A stretch of 43,307 nt of DNA from an uncultured Barnesiella sp. (lineage in GTDB: Bacteria > Bacteroidota > Bacteroidia > Bacteroidales > Barnesiellaceae). Shown here one piece after another: positions 8,193-18,500 of this stretch. The first letter of the stretch is position 1, and the number at the start of each line of letters is the position of its first letter. Location of the stretch: NCBI GenBank assembly GCA_944320015.1, contig CALUFO010000023.1, forward strand, positions 1-43,307, given 5' to 3'. Both the position numbers and the translations under genes were made by a program. Under the pieces are notes generated by a model. It searched no databases. It had not been told where the DNA came from and saw only the letters and a list, made by a program, of their open reading frames with translations.

Positions 8193-8651
8193 ATGAAACG
8201 TTTACTTTTTCAAATTTCTATCTTTTTACTTTTAATCCCTATTCTATCGTCGTGTGAAAAAGAATACGACACCAATATCGACCCGGTTTGGAGCAGAGGA
8301 ATGATCAAGGACGGCGGAGCTTTGGAATTTCTCAATAAAGAAATTATTGTTGTTTGGAACAACGGCCGGATAGAAGGCGCCGAAAACCGAATGACCACCT
8401 TTACCGATTTGGGACGGCAACAAACCGAAAATGTCGATTTGAACAATATTATCATCGAACAAGAGGGTGAGTCGTTCTGTATCCCGCAACTCGCACACCT
8501 CTACTTCGTGCATCAAGCGTGGGAAAGCTCCTCCAAAATACAAAACCATTGCGGGTTTTTCCTCGTGACCGAGTTTTTAAGTAATCAAGAAGGGGTGATT
8601 ATTCTATCGTCGGAATACACGCCTTCAAGTTGGGAATGGACAGGTCGATAA
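8193..8651 (+). CDS. Small hypothetical lipoprotein
   Basis: A 152-residue protein beginning with a lysine/arginine-led hydrophobic segment and a lipobox ending LSSC (Cys21), so it should be a lipid-anchored envelope protein. The mature part begins EKEYDTNIDPVW and is of mixed composition with no domain I recognise. The start is the ATG directly after the A/T-rich spacer. It is 60 bases downstream of the hairpin RNA and may be transcribed by read-through, since I find no good promoter of its own. A strong terminator follows. Confidence 0.75.
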   Translation: MKRLLFQISIFLLLIPILSSCEKEYDTNIDPVWSRGMIKDGGALEFLNKEIIVVWNNGRIEGAENRMTTFTDLGRQQTENVDLNNIIIEQEGESFCIPQLAHLYFVHQAWESSSKIQNHCGFFLVTEFLSNQEGVIILSSEYTPSSWEWTGR

Positions 8652-8697
8652 AAACGCACAGAGGGGATATTTAAATAAACGATGACCTCCCATTTCG

Positions 8698-8733
8698 ACG
8701 AGGGCTGCCACAATCCGGCCGTCCTCGTTTTTT
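8698..8733 (+). terminator. Intrinsic terminator after the small lipoprotein
   Basis: ACGAGG (8698-8703) pairs with CCTCGT (8723-8728) around a GC-rich loop that can extend the stem, followed by TTTTTT to 8733. It lies 46 bases after the lipoprotein stop codon. Confidence 0.8.
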
Positions 8734-8771
8734 AATCGCAAATACATCGTCTGTCGTTCTTCTTCTCATGC

Positions 8772-8824
8772 AAAAGGAAAGCCCCCTGACTTATCCGAAC
8801 AACAGATAAAACAGAGGGCTTTCC
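8772..8824 (-). terminator. Intrinsic terminator of the adhesin-like gene
   Basis: On the minus strand, GGAAAGCCC (8824-8816) pairs with GGGCTTTCC (8784-8776) and is followed by TTTT (8775-8772). It lies just downstream of the adhesin-like stop codon at 8843 and faces the plus-strand terminator at 8698-8733, insulating the two convergent units. Confidence 0.75.
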
Positions 8825-8842
8825 CACAAAGGCTTAATCGGT

Positions 8843-11800
8843 TTAACGCCGTGTCACACGGAGTTTGGCCATTTTGGCCGCCGTCTTCACGATATAGACA
8901 CCTTCGGGCACAGCCGACATATCCATGCACAGCGTTCGGTCGCCATTCGAGACTGCCACGGCAATCATACGTCCCGACAAGTCATAGACAAATACAGGCT
9001 CGTCCGCATGGAGGCCGGTTATATAAATATTCCCTTGGGCGGTCGTAATGCTCACACCATCGCTTTCTATGTCGCCTATACCGCTCGTCATAATTCTAAC
9101 GACGTTCGAGCCAACCTCGCCGTAACCGGTGTACACAGCCTTGACTTGGTACTCATAATACCCGGTCGCTTGTTCTTCCCGGTCGAGATAAGTCGTTTCC
9201 GATATAGGCTCATCGGTCAATTTATCTCCGTTACGATAGACATTGTACCCGTCGAATGCAAAGAGCGACGACGAAGCCTCTGCGACAGAAAGCGAACGCA
9301 ATTTCTGTTTGGCGCTTGTTTTTGCTTTGGAAACGATAAAATCGGGCAAAGCCAACGCTTCGGTCGCAGGAGCAGGCTCGGCATACGCCCTGAGCGACAG
9401 CGTGATATTCCAGTTCCCGTCGATACCGTTGTCGGTAAGGGTTTCCCACGTTACCCCGTCGGCCGAGTAAAGGTCGCCTCGCCCGGTTCGAGCGGGACCC
9501 TCATCATACCCGAGAGGAACCGAAATCTCATTATGCTCCACATAGATCGCCACTCTGAGCGTGCGATTCGGATTGATTCGAAGCGGGGTATCGAGCCTGA
9601 TCGTATTGAAACTATACTGCTTGATACTTTGAACATACTGCATGCGAACAAGGTCGGTTCCTTCATACACAAGGAGGAACATCTGATTCGGGATTTGATT
9701 TACATAAACCTCTACCTCCGACAGCGAAAGCGATTCATACGGTTGAAGCTCGTCGGCTGTCCATTGCACCCCGGCGAAATATTCGCCTCCACTGGGCAAA
9801 CCGGCAGCGTCGTGAACCGTACCGCTATGCCACTTCAAATTCACGGCATCGCCCAAAGCCGGAGCGCTCCAATGGAGACGCACCCCTTCATCGACCCGCT
9901 CGACTGAGAGAACTCCCGGCGCTTGGAAGTTATTGCTGTAATCGACGTCGACCGTCACTGCGGGCGAAAGGTTGCTTACCGCCGACGACTTATATAATGC
10001 GCCCACTTGGTATGTATAGGTTCCCGGCAAGAGGTTGTGGTCGGTATAACTTACCGTTGTCACCGCCTCGGAGTTGAGTCGCACGCCATCGCGATACACA
10101 TAATACCCATATATCTGTTCGAGAGATTCGTCACTCATCGATATGGCGTCGATATACTGCACCGGATCTCCGGCAGCATGTTTAAGGGCGACGCAGCGCA
10201 CCGACTCGGGAAGCGTGAATGTCGATTTCTTCCAAGCCTCGGTCGTGGAGACAGACGCATGTTGAATAAAGTCTTCCATCAACAAAGATTCTTCGGTCGA
10301 GGTATAAACCACGATATTCCCTGTTCCTTGACGGTCATCGGCATTACGCGCGACAAACGAGAATATCTTATCGGCGCCGTCGGTATGGGCAATCGGTATA
10401 AAAAGGATAGCCTCATCGTCCGAGGTGGAGGTAATCGACAAATCGCCTTCATATGCGGCGGCCGACGTAACCGTCCATGAGTCGTTCTGGTTGGTCCACC
10501 CACTGTGAACGAACGCCGCACCGTCGGCTATATCTTCGGCGCTTTCATAAACCTCGGCAACCTTGGTATATGGGTCGGCAAACGAAATGTGCACATCATA
10601 TCCGCAAGAGGCTTGCACAGCTTTCACGTCGGTAGGTACAAGTCCCTCTCCCGTCTCGTCGATAACCACGACCGTCTCTTGCGAAAGAGCCGATGCCGAC
10701 CCGTCGATATAAACCGTTTGCACGGCATATTCGTATTCGCCCGGCTCGGTTACATCGATTTCAAAAGCACGATGTTTAATCGGAGTTTCATTAATGGGAC
10801 TTCCATTGCAATACACATTGTATCCTTCCACGCCTTCGAGGCTGCCGGGATCCAAGAAGATAAAATAGGACGAGTTGGAGTCTTGCAACAAAAGTGCCAA
10901 GAAAGACAATCCGTTAGGCAGTTTTACAACCGACATACCGCCGGCTATGCCCGAACTGGTTTCCAACTCGGCATATTCACTCAAATCATACATGGCGACA
11001 AGTTCGTTGGTGCCGGCATCGTAACGTACCAATACATAGGGATTCTCATATCCTTGCTCAAAAGCATACAGTGAGCCGTTGAAATAGGCTGTACCGGAAG
11101 CCCCTTTATATACAGGGCCGGTGGCGAGTTTCCCGCCCCGTTTGTTCACAAGGATACTCGTCTCCCAGTCACCGACTTCAAAGCCGCCCCGCCCGTTGTC
11201 GAGGTCAGGAATATAGGCGATATGCCGGGCAACCTCCGATATAGTGAGAGTCTCCACGAGAGTTTGCTGCGCCATATCTATTTTGTAAATCGAGGTCTCG
11301 GCGGTAGTCGCATAGAAATATTCACCGTCGTATGCAAGATTCCATATACCGCTCTCGATGCCCTCGATGACAATCGTCTCGAGGAACTCGCCGTCGAGCG
11401 AATATTTATTAATCGCTCCCGAAGTGGAATAGAGCGAGGAATATACATACTCACCATCAGACACAATGGCCAACTCGTTGGGTATATATCCCCTGAATTG
11501 ACTGACATACTCGGGATAACCCTCCCGGGCTGTCACCTTGAATGTATTCAAGTCCACAGGGAAATTCATCTCTCCCTCTACCGGATAGTTCCAACGCAGA
11601 CGCACTTTGCTGTTTAGCTCTACTTCGGCAGTCAACTGCGACGGCGCGACAGGCTCTCCCAATTCCAGAATCTCGACACGAGACTCCGACGAAAATGCCG
11701 AAGTTCCGCCAGAGGTATAAACCGACTTCACTTGATAGGCATATACGCCCGGCTCGGTCACCTCATCGACATATTGGGTGTCGGTAACAAGTTCGCTATT

Positions 11801-14800
11801 TATCTTCACTTCGTCGCGATAGACATCATAGCCGGCCGGAGCCTCTTCCTCGTCTGTAGCCGGAGCGAAATGGGCAGCGATATTCAGGTTACCCGTACCG
11901 CAACCCATACGGCGGCAAGTCGTCCAATCCACTCCATTGGTAGAAATCAGATTACTTACACCTTCGACAGCCGTGCCTTCGTCCATTCCGATAGGCAGTA
12001 CTCCCGCATCATGGACAACAAGAACACAAACCATATATTCGTGGCCGCGCTCGATAGTCACCGGGCTCTCCAACTCAAACGTATTGAACTGGCCATAAAC
12101 GACACTTCCCAAATCGAGGGTCTGGTTGGTTGCAATCTTCCCGTCTTTGTATATCCTCAGCGACAAAGCCATGCAAATATCGTTCACATAGACATCGACC
12201 TTATCGAGTTGCATGCCACGATATTCATTCAAATCTTTCAACCCCCATTTTATTCCGGCAAAGAAATAACCGCCGTCGGTCAACCCTACACCTGTGCCGA
12301 AAGTCCCGTTGTCATATCGGAGAATAGCCTCGGTTTGCCTCTTCATACCGGGTTTTTCCCACGACAAAGCGACAATCTTGTTCTGCGAAACCGATGCCGT
12401 TAAACCTGTGGGCGCAAAATAAGGCGCTCCCACAAGCATATCCACATAAACCGAGTCGGAAGGATTACTCTCTTGCTCACCATACAGGGCGGTTACCGCA
12501 TAATAATAACCTCCCTGAATAAGATTGTTATCTACATAAGCCTGTTCTGTCACAGGGTCGGTGTTGATTTTCACTCCGTCTCGATAGACATTATACCCCG
12601 AAGGAGTGGAGGCCGACCCGCCATTCTCCCATGCGAGACTTACGTTCACATCGTCGGTACATGTCGCCGACAATTCCACCGGGCGAGGCGTCGCGCTCGG
12701 GCCGGTCACCTCATACCCGACCGTCAAGTTGCAATCGCCGGTAAGCTCGGGAATGTTATATACTTTGAGATTGGTACTATAACTCTCACCCTCCTCTCCA
12801 TTGCGGGCATCGAAAGCGATGGTTATCTCTTGTGACTCTCCCGGTTGCAACACTCCGGTCTTGGGCGAATAGGACAACCATTCATCGACCCGGCAAAGTT
12901 CATACACATATATGCGAGCCGGCGACTGCTCCATGATACCTACCAGAGAGAGGGTTCCGTCGACCAAAGCGGTCGTCGTCTCTATACCGGCTCCATAGGT
13001 CATATAGATATGTTGATAGTCGGGCAAATCGGTCACCTCGTGGCGAACAGAAGTGAGCCGACGGGTATTCAAGTCATATTGACGGAGCTCGATATAATCC
13101 ACACCATTGGAACTCAGTTCCTCGTGACTGAGCCACAAATAAGGCCCGCCGGGCGTGACATCGTCGTAGGCCGAGCCATAAATGTCCAAATCCTCGGTGT
13201 CGGAAATCGAACGCACACTCACGGTGATTTCGCCCTCGCGGTTAATCCGGCATATCGTATTCGAAGCCCCTGCCCAAAATTCGTCACTCCTCGGGTCATA
13301 CGCAATATGCGCGATATTGATCGTGGGGTCGTCGACAATCGTAATCGTTTTGACCAAACGTTTGTTGCGTAGGTCGAGTTGATAAATGGTATTGGTATCG
13401 TCGCTACCATAGAAATAGGTACCGTCGAACGCCATATCGTCGAGTTTATAATACATGCCTTCCACCTCAAACTCTTCGATAAATTCGCCATTCCGGTCGT
13501 ATTTATAGAATTTACCTATGTTGTACCACGACGATGTATAGAAATAATCACCATCGAAGACAATGGCCGATTGGAGGTCGCCCGAAGCGTTGAAGCTCTG
13601 TTGAAGTTTGAAACGGTTCGAAATATCGCCCGTCCCGGTAGCCGTTTCTTGTTTCAAGCGCCACATGGCCTCGCCATCGCCCGAGTTCGTAAGGGTAACC
13701 GTCCGTTCCACTTTCTCCTCGACAATTAGCTCCTCATGCACATCGGTCGTCGAGAATGCGAGATTGGGGCGGGTAACCGTTATCGTGTGGTCGTTCGACC
13801 CCGTGGCCAAAACCTCCCATTCCTCTTCATACAAATTATATCCCTCTACATCTACGGTCACCATATACACATCGGCTTCTATTTGAGGAAACGAGATAGT
13901 GCCGTCACTCCCCGAAACTACTGATTGACGGCCACCGGTCTTACCGACAATCGTAACCGGGCAGCCGGCAAACGACGATCCGCCGGTCTCGACCGTGAGC
14001 TGCGCCGTCGTCCATTGCGGATTCCATATTTTTATATCATCGACATACCAATAATCGATATACGAGGCTTCGATACCGTGCGCACGGAAACGAATCCTGA
14101 AAAGGTCACTCGTCAAATGCGGACTCAGGTCAATCAGCTCTTGCCGCCATGTGTAGGTGCCCTCGTCGTTCAAGAAGGATTCCACTTCGACCCATGTGTT
14201 ATTGTCGCACGACACCTCTACCGAAAGGGTATCTCCCGTCACACTCTCGTAATTGAGCATACGCAAGTCGAAACGTAAATAGGTGTTGGAGCGATCTGGA
14301 GTATGCAATTCCCGGGAAACGAGCGATTGCGAATAATTGGCAAGCGACGAAAACTGGTAAGTCGCGCACGGGTCGACAAGCCCATAGGAATAATAGTCTA
14401 TATCCCATTTGCTGGCATTCCCTTTGTCGTCGACCGGGGTAGACCATTTCTCCCCATCGAGAACCCACGAACTGAAATCGTCCTCAAAAGGCAACAAACG
14501 AATGTCGGGCACATTCACCGAAACAGTCTCAGAACGAGCCGACTCGCTATTGTCGGCATAAACCGCCGAAACCTCATATACATAATCACCATAATCGGGA
14601 ACCTCGTCGGTATATACCACTTCGGTCAACAGCTCCGAATTTACCTTCTCGGAATTGCGATACAAATTGAACCCTATCAGCTTATTCCGGGTGTTTGCCT
14701 TCGGTCTCACTTGATTGGTTCCGATAAACAAATCGTCGATAAACAGCATGAACGCATCGTCCGAAACACAATTCACCGTTACATATTTTGCCTCTTTGGG

Positions 14801-15520
14801 TATCCTGTAACTCTTCAAAGTCCAAGCGACAGGCACCTCCTCATAGTCGCCTTCCGACACCCAAACAAAGTCCGAAGCCCGCTTGCCCGTCGTAGAATAT
14901 CCCACACGAATGCGTTCAAGCCCGTATGTGTCGTTGTAACTGCGGGCGCGGAAACTTATTTGGAAATCTTCTGTAAAACTCAATTCCGGCGAAATGAGAT
15001 AATCGTTGTTCTGCTTATCCAGCACGGCAAAGGTGACCAGCATCTTATCCCCCGAATAAGGTTGGATATTGGGGTTATCGGCCACCGAAGGCGAAGTCCT
15101 GGCCACATTGAACACGATAAATGCCATCTTAGAGCCTTGATTGGGAAACGATGTGGCAGCCCATGTCACCGTGTTGGCATTATCCATATCGAGATAATCC
15201 CACCCTACCGCACCGGGAGAGTCCACCACAAAATCCGAATGCCCCTCGAAATCGTCGAAATAGCCGTCCATCGGCTCCGGATTGTTCCACCGGAGCGTAA
15301 CCGCCTTATCGTCGACACCGACCAAATGAAGCCCATCGGGCACTCCGTCGGCTGTACCGTTCAGCGATTGACGAACAGGAGCCTCCCAATATTGAGCGGC
15401 GGGCGGTGGAGCTACCTGCGCCGGTTTCACTTTTTCCACATTGTCATCGGCCAACAAACCGATAGCCGCCACAGACATCAATGCCAAAGGAATATATCCA
15501 ATATATTTCATCTTCTTCAT
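8843..15520 (-). CDS. Giant T9SS-secreted adhesin-like protein (cleaved-adhesin, fibronectin III and propeller-like repeats)
   Basis: A 2225-residue secreted protein with a signal peptide (about 1-23). Two jelly-roll regions of cleaved-adhesin/MAM type follow (about 80-270, with FIDDLFIG; 341-500, with WYVDDIKIW), and a possible third at 1640-1800. A carboxypeptidase-regulatory-like domain lies at about 505-585. Two propeller-like regions rich in DGxYFY motifs occupy about 640-880 and 1340-1560. Six fibronectin III-like modules share a GYNVYRDGxxIN core (about 282, 975, 1230, 1565, 1804 and 2090). A duplicated module of about 150 residues (1068-1220 and 1895-2047) has FAG(I/V)xW and GxDEG. 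The C-terminus (about 2147-2225) is a T9SS type A sorting domain with VFVYDLSGRMI and GVYIVKT. I see no catalytic motif. It lies eight bases after the M6 protease gene. The likely role is surface adhesion or matrix binding, similar in design to gingipain adhesin regions. Confidence 0.9.
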   Translation of the reverse strand: MKKMKYIGYIPLALMSVAAIGLLADDNVEKVKPAQVAPPPAAQYWEAPVRQSLNGTADGVPDGLHLVGVDDKAVTLRWNNPEPMDGYFDDFEGHSDFVVDSPGAVGWDYLDMDNANTVTWAATSFPNQGSKMAFIVFNVARTSPSVADNPNIQPYSGDKMLVTFAVLDKQNNDYLISPELSFTEDFQISFRARSYNDTYGLERIRVGYSTTGKRASDFVWVSEGDYEEVPVAWTLKSYRIPKEAKYVTVNCVSDDAFMLFIDDLFIGTNQVRPKANTRNKLIGFNLYRNSEKVNSELLTEVVYTDEVPDYGDYVYEVSAVYADNSESARSETVSVNVPDIRLLPFEDDFSSWVLDGEKWSTPVDDKGNASKWDIDYYSYGLVDPCATYQFSSLANYSQSLVSRELHTPDRSNTYLRFDLRMLNYESVTGDTLSVEVSCDNNTWVEVESFLNDEGTYTWRQELIDLSPHLTSDLFRIRFRAHGIEASYIDYWYVDDIKIWNPQWTTAQLTVETGGSSFAGCPVTIVGKTGGRQSVVSGSDGTISFPQIEADVYMVTVDVEGYNLYEEEWEVLATGSNDHTITVTRPNLAFSTTDVHEELIVEEKVERTVTLTNSGDGEAMWRLKQETATGTGDISNRFKLQQSFNASGDLQSAIVFDGDYFYTSSWYNIGKFYKYDRNGEFIEEFEVEGMYYKLDDMAFDGTYFYGSDDTNTIYQLDLRNKRLVKTITIVDDPTINIAHIAYDPRSDEFWAGASNTICRINREGEITVSVRSISDTEDLDIYGSAYDDVTPGGPYLWLSHEELSSNGVDYIELRQYDLNTRRLTSVRHEVTDLPDYQHIYMTYGAGIETTTALVDGTLSLVGIMEQSPARIYVYELCRVDEWLSYSPKTGVLQPGESQEITIAFDARNGEEGESYSTNLKVYNIPELTGDCNLTVGYEVTGPSATPRPVELSATCTDDVNVSLAWENGGSASTPSGYNVYRDGVKINTDPVTEQAYVDNNLIQGGYYYAVTALYGEQESNPSDSVYVDMLVGAPYFAPTGLTASVSQNKIVALSWEKPGMKRQTEAILRYDNGTFGTGVGLTDGGYFFAGIKWGLKDLNEYRGMQLDKVDVYVNDICMALSLRIYKDGKIATNQTLDLGSVVYGQFNTFELESPVTIERGHEYMVCVLVVHDAGVLPIGMDEGTAVEGVSNLISTNGVDWTTCRRMGCGTGNLNIAAHFAPATDEEEAPAGYDVYRDEVKINSELVTDTQYVDEVTEPGVYAYQVKSVYTSGGTSAFSSESRVEILELGEPVAPSQLTAEVELNSKVRLRWNYPVEGEMNFPVDLNTFKVTAREGYPEYVSQFRGYIPNELAIVSDGEYVYSSLYSTSGAINKYSLDGEFLETIVIEGIESGIWNLAYDGEYFYATTAETSIYKIDMAQQTLVETLTISEVARHIAYIPDLDNGRGGFEVGDWETSILVNKRGGKLATGPVYKGASGTAYFNGSLYAFEQGYENPYVLVRYDAGTNELVAMYDLSEYAELETSSGIAGGMSVVKLPNGLSFLALLLQDSNSSYFIFLDPGSLEGVEGYNVYCNGSPINETPIKHRAFEIDVTEPGEYEYAVQTVYIDGSASALSQETVVVIDETGEGLVPTDVKAVQASCGYDVHISFADPYTKVAEVYESAEDIADGAAFVHSGWTNQNDSWTVTSAAAYEGDLSITSTSDDEAILFIPIAHTDGADKIFSFVARNADDRQGTGNIVVYTSTEESLLMEDFIQHASVSTTEAWKKSTFTLPESVRCVALKHAAGDPVQYIDAISMSDESLEQIYGYYVYRDGVRLNSEAVTTVSYTDHNLLPGTYTYQVGALYKSSAVSNLSPAVTVDVDYSNNFQAPGVLSVERVDEGVRLHWSAPALGDAVNLKWHSGTVHDAAGLPSGGEYFAGVQWTADELQPYESLSLSEVEVYVNQIPNQMFLLVYEGTDLVRMQYVQSIKQYSFNTIRLDTPLRINPNRTLRVAIYVEHNEISVPLGYDEGPARTGRGDLYSADGVTWETLTDNGIDGNWNITLSLRAYAEPAPATEALALPDFIVSKAKTSAKQKLRSLSVAEASSSLFAFDGYNVYRNGDKLTDEPISETTYLDREEQATGYYEYQVKAVYTGYGEVGSNVVRIMTSGIGDIESDGVSITTAQGNIYITGLHADEPVFVYDLSGRMIAVAVSNGDRTLCMDMSAVPEGVYIVKTAAKMAKLRVTRR

Positions 15521-15528
15521 TCAATAAA

Positions 15529-18500
15529 TTATTTTACTATCAGTTTGAAAATCTCACTGCCTCGGCTACCCCATACATTCACGAGTATCACACCTTTGTA
15601 GCCGGCCACGCCGAAACGACAAGCGCCTTGATTCGACTCGCCGGTGTACAATACAAGCCCGGCCACCGTGGTGCAAGTAACCCTGTCGCCGGCTCGCAGC
15701 CCGCTCAGTGTCACATAGCCGCCTTCCACATCGACTTTGACAGCCGACTCCTTTATCTCGTTTATTCCCGACGGACTGTCGTAATAAGCCGGTTTTGAGC
15801 TATCGTAAAACAACGACCCGTCGCCCGCCGTTACCCGGGTCACAAACTTCTTGCCTTGCAAGAACTCGCCGGGCGTGGTCTCTTTAATACTCATCGAGGT
15901 TTGGTTCCCCACAGAGCCCGAGGCCAGCAGATTCCACACATAACCGTCGTTATAAGCCAAAGTGAGATAATTGATATTCACCATGCGGCCTCCGAAATCG
16001 CAAGTAAACCGCAGCCGCCGGTATTTCTTATCCTTAATAAAGTTTTCAAGTATCACCTCTGTACCTTCGGTGTCTACCGACGATACCGTCGTAACACCGC
16101 CTACTTGCTCCCAAGCCGAGCCATCGACCGTGCCTTCGATTTTCAACGTACTGGTTCCCAACGGGCCGCCCGAAGTGAGATAAAAGAGGCAGTTGGTGAT
16201 TCCATCGGGATAGTCGCGTGTCTCCACCACTCCGTCGCCATAGAACGACAACGAGCCGGTGCGTGCGTCAACATTGCCGGTCACGCTCTCCATATCGCTC
16301 AACGGCACGAATACCATATTATTGAATACCTCGTCGGTCACCTCGCCAAATTCGAGATAATATCCGGTAGCCCGGGGTATCGGTGTCCACTCGACATTCA
16401 ACTCGGTGTCGGTCCCGGTAAACGAGGTGATTTGGGGCGTTCCCAATTTTTGAGTCAAATAGTACTCGAACAGCCAGAGGTTAGTTTGCAGTTTTTTCGA
16501 CCGGCACACCAATGCCAAATAAATCTCTTTCCCGGCATACTCTTTCAAATCGACCTCCTCGGCAACGGCTTGGGAGAAATTATCGGCAAAAGAGAATCGT
16601 TTCACCAAATGGAAATCTTCCACCTCTCTCGACTGAGTCGACACATACACATCAAGGTCTTCGACCGTAGTCACCTCGTCCACCCCGCGGACAAAATAAA
16701 ACGCTCCGTTCTCGGGTACCTTCATACGATTGGAAATCAACCAGTCATCGGCATCATTCCAGTAATCAAACTGATACAATATGGCATTGGCGGCTTCGTC
16801 GTAAATCCACGTCGTACCGTCGCCGTTATTATCCACGATTTCCCAGCAATCGAGTTCGCCATTGGTCCACGACGAAAAATCGCCGATAAACGGGGCTTCC
16901 AACACCTTACACTCGGTCTTTACCGGGATAGCCGCACCATAGACTACCGACTGGTCGGCCATCACCATATAGGCTCGCACATTATAGAGCGAACCCGGTT
17001 CGAGCGGCTCGATCGTAGCACCGGCACTGTTGGCCACATCTACCGTCACATGATTGCCGTCTTTGGTAGGCTCGTCGTTCAATGCCCAGCAGAAGCCCAT
17101 CTCCTCGATCTCTTGCAATGCCTCTACCACCGTAGCTTCCACATACATCGACGTGTCACGCACCGAGGTGGGCACTTCGGTACGAATCACCGACTGCGGC
17201 ACAACACCGCCATTCACTTGGAAATAGACCAACCCGCCCATTTCATTGATATTCGTCACGGCCACATCCACAGGCTCGCCGCTCCAAGCTATGGCGGCAG
17301 GCGAAGAAGTTGCCGAGAACTCGGTGTTGCCCGAACGGCCGGGATAGGTATCGCCCGCACGGGTGTTGGTGTCGTCGACACCATCGGCGGCGATAATATA
17401 CATACAACGGTGCTTGGAATTGTTGTTCGGCCCGTTGATCGACCAATACTCCTCGACCATCTCGTCGGTATAATCGTAGTGATAAATGAGCAACCCGTGC
17501 GCAGGAATATAGGTATCCCACCCCGTTTGCTGGCGGTTCTCGAGCAAGAACCACTCTACCCCCGTCCCGGCAGCTCTGTCGGGCTGGCAGTCTATATAAC
17601 GGGCTTCATTCTCGGCCACAGGTTTCAAGACTACGTCCTCGGCCTCCTTCAACTCGACCGGCGAGCACCAGCCCATTTGCATGCGCTCAAAAGCCATCAA
17701 GCACGGCGGGGTGCGGCTGTCGTTGTTATAGCTACCCGAAGCATACAGGCAATAGGCTCCCGGATCGATTCCGTAACCGTCGATATACTCGTCGGTATCA
17801 TACATATCTTTCAGTCCCAGCACATGGCCAAACTCGTGCGTAAACGTACCGATTCCGTCCATCTTTTCACCGGAAGCTCCTACCAACTCGGCCGAACAAC
17901 CATAATTGTTACAAGTCACCCCATCGATGGCAAAGGCTTGGTCGCCGAGATCCCACGAGTGGGGCCACATGTCATCGGCGTTTCCCGTGCTGGCCTCGCT
18001 ATAACCGGCGTAAATGATATTCACGTTGTCCATATAACCGTCGCCATCGTTGTCGAACTGGGCAAAATCGATATCGGGATTCGCGTCTTTGGCCATGGTC
18101 AAAGCCTCGACAACCATCTCGCGCGGATTCACATCTCCGCCTTCCGACTCGTCATTGGCGGCGTAATAGGCCTGTTCATGTGCCAGCGTATAAGGCCCGA
18201 GAACTACAAAATTGGGAATAAACAAGCCCATCGAGTTATCCCGAAAATAGTCCTTCACACTCCCGGTTCCACCATCGACCGAATATCCCGGTTCGTTCAA
18301 CCATGTGTCGAAATCGGCCGGCTCGAAAACCATCTCCCGGTCCTTGAAATTGACCAAGATAACCAAATACTGGCTCTCCTCGGCGGTGGCGCCGGCCTCG
18401 AGCCGAGGAGCCAAAACGCTTTTCTTCAAAATCTGCGCAGGAGCCTTGCGAACGCCCTTGTCAAACGACATGAGCAAATCCATCTGCTTGCGCACCGGAG

